From positions 1 through 64,000 of the forward strand of contig JASBTX010000009.1 in NCBI GenBank assembly GCA_030148225.1: a stretch of 64,000 nucleotides of DNA, in the 5' to 3' direction. Position 1 is the first letter of the stretch, and each line of letters opens with the position of its first letter. Positions 1-8,433 of the stretch are shown here, one piece after another. The position numbers and the translations under genes are program-made. The DNA comes from Paracoccaceae bacterium. GTDB taxonomy: Bacteria > Pseudomonadota > Alphaproteobacteria > Rhodobacterales > Rhodobacteraceae. The notes under the pieces are model-generated. The model searched no databases. It had not been told where the DNA came from and saw only the letters and a list, made by a program, of their open reading frames with translations.

Positions 1-1196
1 ACCCGGACGGTGATGGGCATGGGGGTGGACACGTGACTATCCTAGCAGAAGAAGCGGCGTGGCCAAACCCGGACTATCATCTCTGCGGTTCCCTCATCTT
101 CGCCATCCTAGCAGAAGAAGCGGCGTGGCCAAACCCGGACAATGTCGCGCAGCGGGCTGAACAATCAGCTATCCTAGCAGAAGAAGCGGCGTGGCCAAAC
201 CCGGACCAGCGCAACAGATAGCTGCTGACCGGGGTTATCCTAGCAGAAGAAGCGGCGTGGCCAAACCCGGACCAATCCCCACAAACTGAATAATAATTGC
301 CAATCCTAGCAGAAGAAGCGGCGTGGCCAAACCCGGACTATCCAATCTGAGCGGAACATTTCAGGACAATCCTAGCAGAAGAAGCGGCGTGGCCAAACCC
401 GGACGCAATAGCGACAGGCAACCTCTTGTCCGTTATCCTAGCAGAAGAAGCGGCGTGGCCAAACCCGGACGGGCCGCATCCCATGGACTTGAGAGAAGGA
501 ATCCTAGCAGAAGAAGCGGCGTGGCCAAACCCGGACTTTTCTTCGAGTAACTCCTGCCACGCAGTAATCCTAGCAGAAGAAGCGGCGTGGCCAAACCCGG
601 ACTAGTATTAACCGACGTCTGAAACGCCGCCGATCCTAGCAGAAGAAGCGGCGTGGCCAAACCCGGACACCATACCCGGTCGCTTTCGCCACCCCTTCAT
701 CCTAGCAGAAGAAGCGGCGTGGCCAAACCCGGACAAATGGCGGGCGATCCTGACAATCCGATTGATCCTAGCAGAAGAAGCGGCGTGGCCAAACCCGGAC
801 TGGGATCGAACTGTTTTTCAAGTCCCATGGATCCTAGCAGAAGAAGCGGCGTGGCCAAACCCGGACGACTGTGACGGCCCACAGAATACCAAGGCAATCC
901 TAGCAGAAGAAGCGGCGTGGCCAAACCCGGACACGATCCACAGGGCGGCACTGCGTGATCCTATCCTAGCAGAAGAAGCGGCGTGGCCAAACCCGGACCG
1001 AAAGAATACGACCAAGTTCAGCGCCAGTATCCTAGCAGAAGAAGCGGCGTGGCCAAACCCGGACACGGTCTGGTTGGGTTACAGATCGTCCGCAATCCTA
1101 GCAGAAGAAGCGGCGTGGCCAAACCCGGACACTATCGTCTTTGAAGTTTCGCCAAACAAAATCCTAGCAGAAGAAGCGGCGTGGCCAAACCCGGAC
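1..1196 (-). CRISPR. CRISPR array, truncated by window start; 18 complete 36-bp repeats plus the last 8 nt of another, 18 spacers of 30 nt; probable subtype II-C
   Basis: ATCCTAGCAGAAGAAGCGGCGTGGCCAAACCCGGAC starts at 39 and recurs every 66 bp up to 1161-1196; spacers are unique. crRNA strand inferred as minus (GTCCGGGTTTGGCCACGCCGCTTCTTCTGCTAGGAT) by analogy with II-C repeats that end in an extended -10. No cas gene in window. Confidence 0.98.
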
Positions 1197-1560
1197 GGTG
1201 TTTCAAGCCAGCCGATCCAGTCTACATCCTCGGGCCCGGCGATGCGATCAAACCACAGCCAGCACTTGTTCAGTAGCCCCATGCGCAGCCCATCGATGGC
1301 CGCCTGACGATTGCGCGCCAGGGGTGCGGCAAAGCGGACACGGCCCGACCGCAACACATCCAGTGGCAGGGAGCAGACTACCCGATCCGCCGCGACCCGG
1401 TTGCCATCAGCCAGCCGCACCTGCCCAGGTGCGGTCTCAGTTACCTCCGTAGACAAGTGGATATCCAGACCATGTGCCAGATTGGTGGTGATCTGATCGA
1501 ACCCATCCTGGAACAGCACTTCCGCCCCGCCGAACTCTTCGTCCTCCTGCCCATACCAAG
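1197..1560 (-). pseudogene. Truncated flavin monoamine oxidase remnant abutting the CRISPR array
   Basis: Minus-strand reading WYGQEDEEFGGAEVLFQDGFDQITTNLAHGLDI...VCSLPLDVLRSGRVRFAAPLARNRQAAIDGLRMGLLNKCWLWFDRIAGPEDVDWIGWLE resembles the internal part of FAD amine oxidases; N- and C-terminal parts absent and the last repeat follows directly. Confidence 0.75.
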
Positions 1561-1905
1561 GGCACCTGAAGTTGGTCGTGTTTGGCAGGCTTCCAAACCT
1601 CGCTGCCCAGCGTCAGAGCCCACGCAAAACGGGTGAGAAAGGGGAAGGTGAACTCGACACCTCACAATGAGAACACCTTAAGATTTTTCAAAGTGACAGG
1701 TTCTCACGTGTGTAATGAAAGCTGGGTTGAGTACCGCTGGGTCCGACACTCAATGAAAATCTAGTCACCACCTCGCTGCAATCCCGGAATCTTAGATATT
1801 GGGGAGTTTTTGCTCACCTTTAGGTCTTCCCAGATTACTGCTAAACTGGATTTCGACATGGCAGACGCAGCCGTGTTGGGGCGTGGAAACCTTACTGCAA
1901 CTAGG

Positions 1906-2013
1906 CCGATTTGTCGGCTGAAACCTTTGACCTATGGTCGGGGTGCCTGTGTTATACAACAGGCCCCGGCTAAGGCACAGGGTCCGTGTTGCAGCGGATT
2001 TCCAACACCCCGA
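1906..2013. other. Hairpin-rich segment, possible structured RNA or regulatory region of the integrative element
   Basis: GCCGA-TTTG-TCGGC; CGGGG(T)GCCTGT...ACAGGCCCCG; GTGTTG...CAACAC in about 110 bp. Confidence 0.4.
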
Positions 2014-2199
2014 TAACCAGTCAATCGCGGGGACGCTCGCAGATCGGGAGGCGGCATCATTGAAAGATCCCACGCCAAGTGTTTTGAACTAGGACCTCGA
2101 TAGCTTTCTTAGTGCTTGGTCTTTGAATTCGCCGTTCTTGAACTGATTATTGGTTTCCATTCGGGGGTCAGAAAGATGCCGCTCTGAAACTAAGGAGCC

Positions 2200-2388
2200 T
2201 TGTCCGTGACGATTTTGGGTATCGAATTGCTGCATGTATTGGCAACGGCAGCGTTTGTTGGATGGACAGTTTGGATTTTTCGAGATGTGAGAGCGAAAGG
2301 AGGGAAATGGTTTGAAGCAATTTGGAAGTCTGTTGGCGGTGCGATCCTCTTGACTGTGATTGTCTTCTTTTTGCCAGACCTTTATTGA
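2200..2388 (+). CDS. Small predicted membrane protein (62 aa)
   Basis: TTG start preceded by AAGGAG; two hydrophobic segments in MSVTILGIELLHVLATAAFVGWTVWIF...VGGAILLTVIVFFLPDLY. Confidence 0.45.
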   Translation: MSVTILGIELLHVLATAAFVGWTVWIFRDVRAKGGKWFEAIWKSVGGAILLTVIVFFLPDLY

Positions 2389-2573
2389 CCACGTCGTTCG
2401 ATCTTATCAAACACAGTGTTTCTACTTTGGCCAAATTCTTTTCAACGTGACAGGTTTTCGCGCGCGCAATGGAAGCTGGGTAGAACTGTTTACTGTCAAA
2501 CAGCCAAATAGAATTTTCAAACTGAGTCAAAAAGCCATCTGTAGAGAGTATACGTTGGAAGGTTTGTAAATCA

Positions 2574-3092
2574 ATGGAACCCAAACCAAACACCCGCCAA
2601 GGAAGTGGTAAAAAGTCCACGCCGCTAAAAATACGACTGATCGAGAGCGCTCTGCTATCTGCTAGGCGAAAGAACAAAGAGCCGACGATGATAGAGGCCG
2701 GAAGGGAGTTAATCGAAGAGATGGACGTCGAGTCCAACGCCGAACACCCTCAAGAAACATTGCAGCCTTTTGAGAAATCAACACAGGAATCACAGCCAAG
2801 AGCGTCTAACAATAACGAATCTCAAAAGGAAAGAGGAAGAGGAATGAGAATTTTTCGTCGGATGTTAATTTTAGCAATGCTTGTTTCAATATTTGTTGCG
2901 ATTGTTGGTGCGAGCCAACCAAGAATCGACGATCTCGAAATAGTGATGATTATATACGGCGTGGTGTCCTTCTTTGTTCTGGTTTTTCTTATTCTCATTA
3001 AACCGGTTGGAGACAGTTGGTTGATGTTGGAAATCGAAGCAAGAAAAGCTAAGCTCAGAAGGCGTATTAGAGATCTGGAAACCAACGTTTGA
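2574..3092 (+). CDS. Hypothetical protein with basic/polar N-terminal half and two C-terminal transmembrane segments (172 aa)
   Basis: ORF 2574..3092; RIFRRMLILAMLVSIFVAIVGAS and IVMIIYGVVSFFVLVFLILI are hydrophobic. Confidence 0.55.
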   Translation: MEPKPNTRQGSGKKSTPLKIRLIESALLSARRKNKEPTMIEAGRELIEEMDVESNAEHPQETLQPFEKSTQESQPRASNNNESQKERGRGMRIFRRMLILAMLVSIFVAIVGASQPRIDDLEIVMIIYGVVSFFVLVFLILIKPVGDSWLMLEIEARKAKLRRRIRDLETNV

Positions 3093-3161
3093 CTCTATTC
3101 AGGTTTTTGGTGTGGTCGTTTCTCGTCGCTTACACTTGGCTCGATTTTCATTGAATGAGAG

Positions 3162-3371
3162 TGGGAAGACTACTCAGAGTGGCAATATCGTGCTACGATC
3201 GTACTGGTTATCGCATTTGTCGGCATAACGGCCTACTGGATTAGGCGCGAAGAGAACCCACTAGATCTGATCATTGAAATGCTCAGCGTAAGATCCGCTC
3301 GGACTGTTGGGAGATATAAGAAATCGAAGATCGAACGGTCATTTTTTGCACAAGTATCGGAGATCTATTAA
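3162..3371 (+). pseudogene. Possible remnant of a small membrane protein without a start codon
   Basis: Open frame WEDYSEWQYRATIVLVIAFVGITAYWIRREENPLDLIIEMLSVRSARTVGRYKKSKIERSFFAQVSEIY* with an in-frame TGA at 3156-3158 and no plausible start in between. Confidence 0.3.
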
Positions 3372-3610
3372 CTGAAGCTTGATATAAATTTCACAACCAA
3401 GCAAAACTTAGATCAAATTGGTCGCTCTTAACTAGACGAAAAAAGCGGAACCACTAAAAACAATCTTTAGTGTCGCACAATGCGAACAGAAAACCGCTTG
3501 AAGGCCGCTCCGAATTCCCTAAAGGCGGGTCCTGCGTCAGCTCAAGTTGCTTCAGACTGACGTTTTGTCGAATCTGACAAACATAATATAAGTAATAGAC
3601 CCTTTTCCGC

Positions 3611-4678
3611 TCAGGATTTGCGCCGAGGCAGTTTTTCAACATTCGGCAAAGTAGGCATGGGTCGAGAAAGTTGATATCGGCGTTTGCATCGACCTGCACG
3701 GTGGTTTTTAGCTACTGAAAGCAGACCAAGAGAAATGAGACCATCGCGCGCCGCGATAAATCTGCGTAGCGACATGCTCACAAGGCCGTTCTCCCTCATA
3801 GCCGCATAATCGAGCACGAAGGTTTTTCCAGGACAGTGACCATGTGCCTTTACCAGTCTTGAATACAGTGCGAATGCGTCTTCTGGAGCTGACAACCTGG
3901 TGAAGATCAGATTGTCATGCTGGCGGCTTATCCGGAATGCAGAATTTAATTTGCTGTACAATTGCCCCTCGAGCCGCAGTTTCCATGCCCAAGCGGCAAT
4001 TCCTTCGACTTCGCCCTCAGTCATGGATTCAGGATTCTCGTGAGTCTCGTCACGCAGATAGAAGAGTTTCTCCGCTAGCTCGCTTTGTGAATCGACAAAC
4101 TCGACCATTGCCTTTGCCTCGTTAACCAGATGATTGTGGCGATTTCCCTCTTCCACCCGTCTCTTCCCAGCAGGTGGCAGCTTGATCATCGGTAAAGTTG
4201 CTGTGGCCAAGTCGTCTTTTACCGACAGGTAATCTCCTCCGTCTGTACGGATGGATCCTGGTCCAGCCACGTAGGAATTTGCGCCTCGTTTGATATCAAC
4301 CGGGAATCCCTCCTTCTTGAGGTTTGGCAGTTTTCCTGGCCCCGCGCTGTAGTACAAGTGTCGGCCACGCGGTGTCTTCACATGTACCGGTGAGACACCA
4401 AATCGACGTTCCATCTCTTGAAGTAGTTTCGGATCGTCAGAGTCTAGATCTACTACCACCAACCCATCCAGCCGGATGCCATACATCAAGGAGCGGCGAT
4501 TGTGCATTGGAGCGAGTATCTGACCAAGTTTACGGCGCGGCCGACCCACTAATTTTCCAAGCGGGGACTTCCCGTCATCGCCGCCACCCAAGGGAATCAG
4601 GCTATACTTGGCTCTTTGTAACCGGGCAATTTCTTCCGCAGGTGGACGATTTTGTATTTTCGAAGGGGAAAGGGTCAT
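3611..4678 (-). CDS. Bifunctional DNA primase/polymerase (prim-pol) domain protein
   Basis: 355-aa ORF with GIRLDGLVVVDLDSDDPKLLQEME, KTPRGRHLYYSAGPG, VDIKRGANSYVAGPGSIR, typical of prim-pol proteins of mobile elements. Confidence 0.8.
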   Translation of the reverse strand: MTLSPSKIQNRPPAEEIARLQRAKYSLIPLGGGDDGKSPLGKLVGRPRRKLGQILAPMHNRRSLMYGIRLDGLVVVDLDSDDPKLLQEMERRFGVSPVHVKTPRGRHLYYSAGPGKLPNLKKEGFPVDIKRGANSYVAGPGSIRTDGGDYLSVKDDLATATLPMIKLPPAGKRRVEEGNRHNHLVNEAKAMVEFVDSQSELAEKLFYLRDETHENPESMTEGEVEGIAAWAWKLRLEGQLYSKLNSAFRISRQHDNLIFTRLSAPEDAFALYSRLVKAHGHCPGKTFVLDYAAMRENGLVSMSLRRFIAARDGLISLGLLSVAKNHRAGRCKRRYQLSRPMPTLPNVEKLPRRKS

Positions 4679-4983
4679 CGGCCATTACCCCGGAAATTCT
4701 CCGGCAATGCTTCCAATGAGCGGAGCGCTAAGGGGTCAATCGGGCCACAGGAGGTGGCGCAGAGCCGCAACAGAGCGGCTTTAGTACGAAAGTAGTGCCT
4801 ACCCCTCCACGGCCGCTCTGCGCTGCCTCCTTGACGATTTTGTATGATCCATTGGATGTCGTCCTTACACACGACGACACGCCAGCGGTAATTGAGGTGC
4901 GCAATGACCCCAGCGTATCGATCCGAAGTTTCCTGCCTCGACACTGATGTGGGTGCCGTCCGATTAGCCTTGGAAAAAGCCAT
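4675..4983 (-). CDS. Hypothetical protein of the integrative element
   Basis: ORF MAFSKANRTAPT...YRWRVVVCKDDIQWIIQNRQGG...; start at 4983 lies 5 nt after the AlpA stop; end overlaps the prim-pol start (4678). Confidence 0.55.
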   Translation of the reverse strand: MAFSKANRTAPTSVSRQETSDRYAGVIAHLNYRWRVVVCKDDIQWIIQNRQGGSAERPWRGRHYFRTKAALLRLCATSCGPIDPLALRSLEALPENFRGNGR

Positions 4984-4988
4984 GCCAA

Positions 4989-5168
4989 TCACGCTGACTG
5001 ACGTGAATTGAACCACGCTTCGATATCGGACATTTTCCAAGCGACGGCGCGCCTGCCGACACGGACCGGGCGGGGGAATTCTCCCCTTTCCATCTGGTCA
5101 TAGATCGCGGAGCGGCTAAGGCCGGTCAGTTCCTGGACTTCGTGGCGGCGGATCAATCTTGTGGTCAT
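4989..5168 (-). CDS. AlpA-family helix-turn-helix regulator/excisionase (59 aa; not in the supplied ORF track)
   Basis: Manual translation: MTTRLIRRHEVQELTGLSRSAIYDQMERGEFPRPVRVGRRAVAWKMSDIEAWFNSRQSA*, canonical AlpA layout. Confidence 0.9.
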   Translation of the reverse strand: MTTRLIRRHEVQELTGLSRSAIYDQMERGEFPRPVRVGRRAVAWKMSDIEAWFNSRQSA

Positions 5169-5254
5169 TTTCGTCCTTCCAGTATCTCGGTGGGATGTTC
5201 TGGAAGGATGAGGAAAGTATTCTTCGCGAAATAGCCGTCAGGATTAATCGTGTG

Positions 5255-6049
5255 TCAGAATTTCGGTCGCCGCCCCGGTCGGCTGAGTTCAGGATATTTT
5301 TCCGTAACCTGATCCCAAATCCGCTTCCAAGGCCGAGGCCCGAGATCTGGGGCAACAGTATTCTTCAGTATTTCATTAGATAGTCCGCTAGTGCCGTTCT
5401 CCTTGATATGTTCTAGGGCTCGTTTGAGAGCGTCAGATTCCTGAGCAACACGGCGCCTAGCAACTTGATGTGTCTTGAGGCGAAGCCCGAGAGCCTCCAT
5501 GACATCAATGTACTGTTGCTTGTCGAGGAGAACGACACTCTCTTCGAACTTGCCATGGCCTAGGGAAACACAGTCGTTGTAAGAGCGATCCGTGGCATCC
5601 ACAATTGAACCGGGATTTGCCAGGCACACTCCACAACAACTTTCAGGCAGCAAGGGAAAGCGCTGCATCGGCTCGCCTTGAGTTCGAAGCGGCTCGCCCG
5701 GCAAACGAAAGCGTGGGAGCGGCGCGCCGGGAATGGAAATGACTTTTGGGCGAAGAAAAAACGGAGGTCCATCGTCTTCTGTTTCAAGCACCTCTGCCGA
5801 ACCGTCACGCATCAAAGCAAAGCGTCGAATCTTGGACAAAACCTCCCAAGTGGCCTGCGAGACCAGTTCTGGCCCATCGCCATGACCTACGTACGGAGGG
5901 CTCGCGGGTCCCGGTGCAAGACGGACTGCAATCTCTCCGTAGGCATCGCGCAAGGCAATCCAGCCTTTTGGAACCGCTAACATCGATCTGGCAAAGGGCG
6001 GAAGTTCAGACATCTGCTGCTCGAATGCCGATGATCTGAGCGCCTCCAA
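5255..6049 (-). CDS. Hypothetical protein of the integrative element
   Basis: 264-aa ORF between alpA and integrase; an alternative start at 6013 is possible. Confidence 0.55.
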   Translation of the reverse strand: MEALRSSAFEQQMSELPPFARSMLAVPKGWIALRDAYGEIAVRLAPGPASPPYVGHGDGPELVSQATWEVLSKIRRFALMRDGSAEVLETEDDGPPFFLRPKVISIPGAPLPRFRLPGEPLRTQGEPMQRFPLLPESCCGVCLANPGSIVDATDRSYNDCVSLGHGKFEESVVLLDKQQYIDVMEALGLRLKTHQVARRRVAQESDALKRALEHIKENGTSGLSNEILKNTVAPDLGPRPWKRIWDQVTEKYPELSRPGRRPKF

Positions 6050-7238
6050 GCGAAAGGTATTGCTCCCAGCCTATCATCAGCTTTCGGCGCTTTTCAAAAA
6101 GGTCCGATCGCGCATAGGCCGCCTCTGCCTTGTCCTTGAGCGTATGGGCAAGGGCTGCTTCCGATACCTCATTAGGCGCGTTCGTACGTTCCTGAGCCCA
6201 CGTCTTGAATGAAGTACGGAAGCCGTGGACGTGCGCGTCGTACCCAAGCTCCTTCACGAGCTTTGACAAAGTCATGTCCGAAAGAGGTTTTCCAGGTTTT
6301 GTGCCCGGAAAGACAAATCCCTCGCCAACACCAAGTGTCTTCGCGTCATGCAGAATCTCTATCGCGCGACCGGAAAGCGGAACTCGGTGTTCTTTCTTTG
6401 ACTTCATACGCGAAGCCGGCCGCGTCCAAACCGCCGCCTTCAAGTCGAACTCGGACCAATCGGCAAGCCGGACTTCACCCGACCGAGAAGCTGTCAAGAT
6501 GACAAGTTCGAGTGCCAACTTTGTTGCGGGACCGGCGCCCGAGGTTTGGAGGTTCTCGATGAATTCACCAACCTGATCGTAGGGAAGTGACTTATGATGC
6601 CTTTGAGTCCTATCCTGTTTCGGCAAAGCTTGGCTAATCGCATCAGCTGGATTATCCAGCCTCCATCCATTGGCAACCGCCCATCTCATGATTACACCAA
6701 TGCGTTGCCTGACGCGTCGGGCCGTTTCTGGCTTTTCTAGCCAGATTGGTTGCAAGGCAGCCAGTACATCTGCGGTAGAAACTTCGGACACCTTGAGGTT
6801 GGCCATGCATGGGAATGCGTATGTCTCAAGTGTCGAAAGGAATTGCGCGGCGTGCTTAGCGTTCTGCCAAGTCGGCTTGTGAAGCGTATGAACCTTTCGG
6901 ACGGCTTCCTCGAAGGTCAGCACCGCCTGTGCTGAGCGCCTAGCCTGCAGGGGATCGCCACCGGACCTTGCCAGCTTGCGGTTCTCCAGCGCTATTTCGC
7001 GGGCTTCGGCCAAGCTCACTAGCGATACGGAACCGAGGCCGATCTCTGTACGCTTCCCACGGATTACGATCCGCTGCACCCATCGCTTCGCGCCACTTGG
7101 TACGACCTTGAGAATCAGGCCGTGGCCGTCTGTGTACTTCCCAGGTTTAGTAACAGTACGAACAAAGGCAGCGGAGAGTGCCTTTTCGGGGTGTTTGCTT
7201 GCAGGTTCGTTTTTTATTTCGATTTTCTTGTCCGCCAT
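6006..7238 (-). CDS. Tyrosine recombinase/integrase (P4-like, DUF4102 N-terminus)
   Basis: YTDGHGLILKVVPSGAKRWVQRIVIRGKRTEIGLGSVSLVSLAEAREIALENRKLARSGGDPLQ and C-terminal VHGFRTSFKTWAQERTN...EAALAHTLKDKAEAAYARSDLFEKRRKLM. Confidence 0.93.
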   Translation of the reverse strand: MADKKIEIKNEPASKHPEKALSAAFVRTVTKPGKYTDGHGLILKVVPSGAKRWVQRIVIRGKRTEIGLGSVSLVSLAEAREIALENRKLARSGGDPLQARRSAQAVLTFEEAVRKVHTLHKPTWQNAKHAAQFLSTLETYAFPCMANLKVSEVSTADVLAALQPIWLEKPETARRVRQRIGVIMRWAVANGWRLDNPADAISQALPKQDRTQRHHKSLPYDQVGEFIENLQTSGAGPATKLALELVILTASRSGEVRLADWSEFDLKAAVWTRPASRMKSKKEHRVPLSGRAIEILHDAKTLGVGEGFVFPGTKPGKPLSDMTLSKLVKELGYDAHVHGFRTSFKTWAQERTNAPNEVSEAALAHTLKDKAEAAYARSDLFEKRRKLMIGWEQYLSLGGAQIIGIRAADV

Positions 7239-7698
7239 AGCGTCCCCCAAAATATGCTGGAATATGGGGGATGTTGCTGGAACAATCAAGACTTTGATTG
7301 AAGGCAACTATCTGAAAATAGGTATTTTATGGAACCGTATGGAACAACGTTTGGCGGACTTCGTCTCCGCCACTACACATTGATTTCATGAAATAAATTG
7401 GATGTGCGGCAAATCTACCCGCGGTCTGCCCGCCCGCCAGATCTGCTTTTGAACCCATTCGTTTCTTGAAGCAGCATTCGCCTGCGTCAACGGTGTGTAT
7501 TCGATCATGTTCCCTTCTAAATGACTAACAATTGTTTCGCTTCCGCCCTTAGCTGGAATTCGGGCGCACCCGCGATCGCTACTTCGCCGGCTCTGAACTG
7601 CGGCACTTCGCCCATGCGTTGAATTTCCCGCGTGACATCCCGCATATGACGGTTCTAACTTGCAGGACCTCCCGTAAACAAAAATCAGGAACCGCCAC

Positions 7699-8385
7699 AT
7701 GTGCCTGTCTCAGACCGTCAGCTACACCGCCAGCGCATTCCTTGTGGTCGGGGGCGGATTTGCCGTGACGCGGGCATGGCAGATCAATCACCGCTATCTG
7801 CCTGTCGCCCTGATGCCCGTGTTTGCCGGGTTGCAGCAATTCATGGAAGGCAATGTCTGGTGGGGTGTGAACACCGGTGATCCCGCCGCGACGCTGATGG
7901 GGGCACTTGGGTTCATATTCTTTACCTGGTTCATGTGGCCGTTCTGGATACCGCTGGCATCATATGTTCTCGAACCGCCGGACAGCCGCCGCCGGCCATG
8001 GATGGCGGCGATGTCGGTGGCCGGTCTGGCCTTTGGTCTGGCGCTCTATGTACCGCATCTGGTCAACCCCGACTGGGTCGCGGTGACGGTAAACCAGGAC
8101 AGCCTGGCCTATGAAGGCACGATGATCCTGGACTATCTGATGCCGCGCTGGATGACGTATGTGATCTATCTGTTCCTGATCATCGCGCCGCCCGCGATAT
8201 CGACATATTACCATATGCGCTGGTTCGCGCTGACGATCGTCGCGGTGGTCGTGGTCGACATTTTGTTCCTGAGATACGCCTATATATCGTTTTTCTGCCT
8301 TTTGGCCGGTCTCGGAACGCTGCATTTGATCTATATCATTGTACGCAACAAATGCGCGCGCGAATGTCCTGTCCTGTTTGCCTGA
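7699..8385 (+). CDS. Multi-pass membrane protein, DUF6629-like
   Basis: 228-aa hydrophobic ORF starting MCLSQTVSYTASAFLVVGGGFAVTRAW. Confidence 0.6.
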   Translation: MCLSQTVSYTASAFLVVGGGFAVTRAWQINHRYLPVALMPVFAGLQQFMEGNVWWGVNTGDPAATLMGALGFIFFTWFMWPFWIPLASYVLEPPDSRRRPWMAAMSVAGLAFGLALYVPHLVNPDWVAVTVNQDSLAYEGTMILDYLMPRWMTYVIYLFLIIAPPAISTYYHMRWFALTIVAVVVVDILFLRYAYISFFCLLAGLGTLHLIYIIVRNKCARECPVLFA

Positions 8386-8433
8386 ACCGCGTGGCCGATT
8401 CGCGGGCCGCGCTTGCAAACCGGGGTGAATGCA

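Larger units (their letters stand above)
1740..7380. mobile_element. Small integrative element (prim-pol / AlpA / tyrosine integrase), left boundary unresolved
   Basis: Integrase, AlpA and prim-pol adjacent on one strand with small hypothetical cargo; boundaries approximate. Confidence 0.6.

Noticed and set aside
1226-1262. ATCCT at 1226 as a possible degenerate further CRISPR repeat
   Set aside because: One base out of register and continuing as amine oxidase coding sequence (GPEDVDW on minus).
33-1307. Repetitive ORFs such as ILAEEAAWPNPD and NPSRRSGVAKPG (33..221, 323..550, 762..1307 and minus-strand counterparts)
   Set aside because: Translations of the CRISPR array; the 66-bp period is a multiple of three so frames stay open.
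1200-7300. tracrRNA anti-repeat near the array
   Set aside because: No additional copy or partial complement of the repeat was found by eye outside the array; probably left of the window.
7386-7700. 104-aa minus-strand ORF between integrase and DUF6629-like gene
   Set aside because: No recognisable family or RBS support; may be element-boundary debris.
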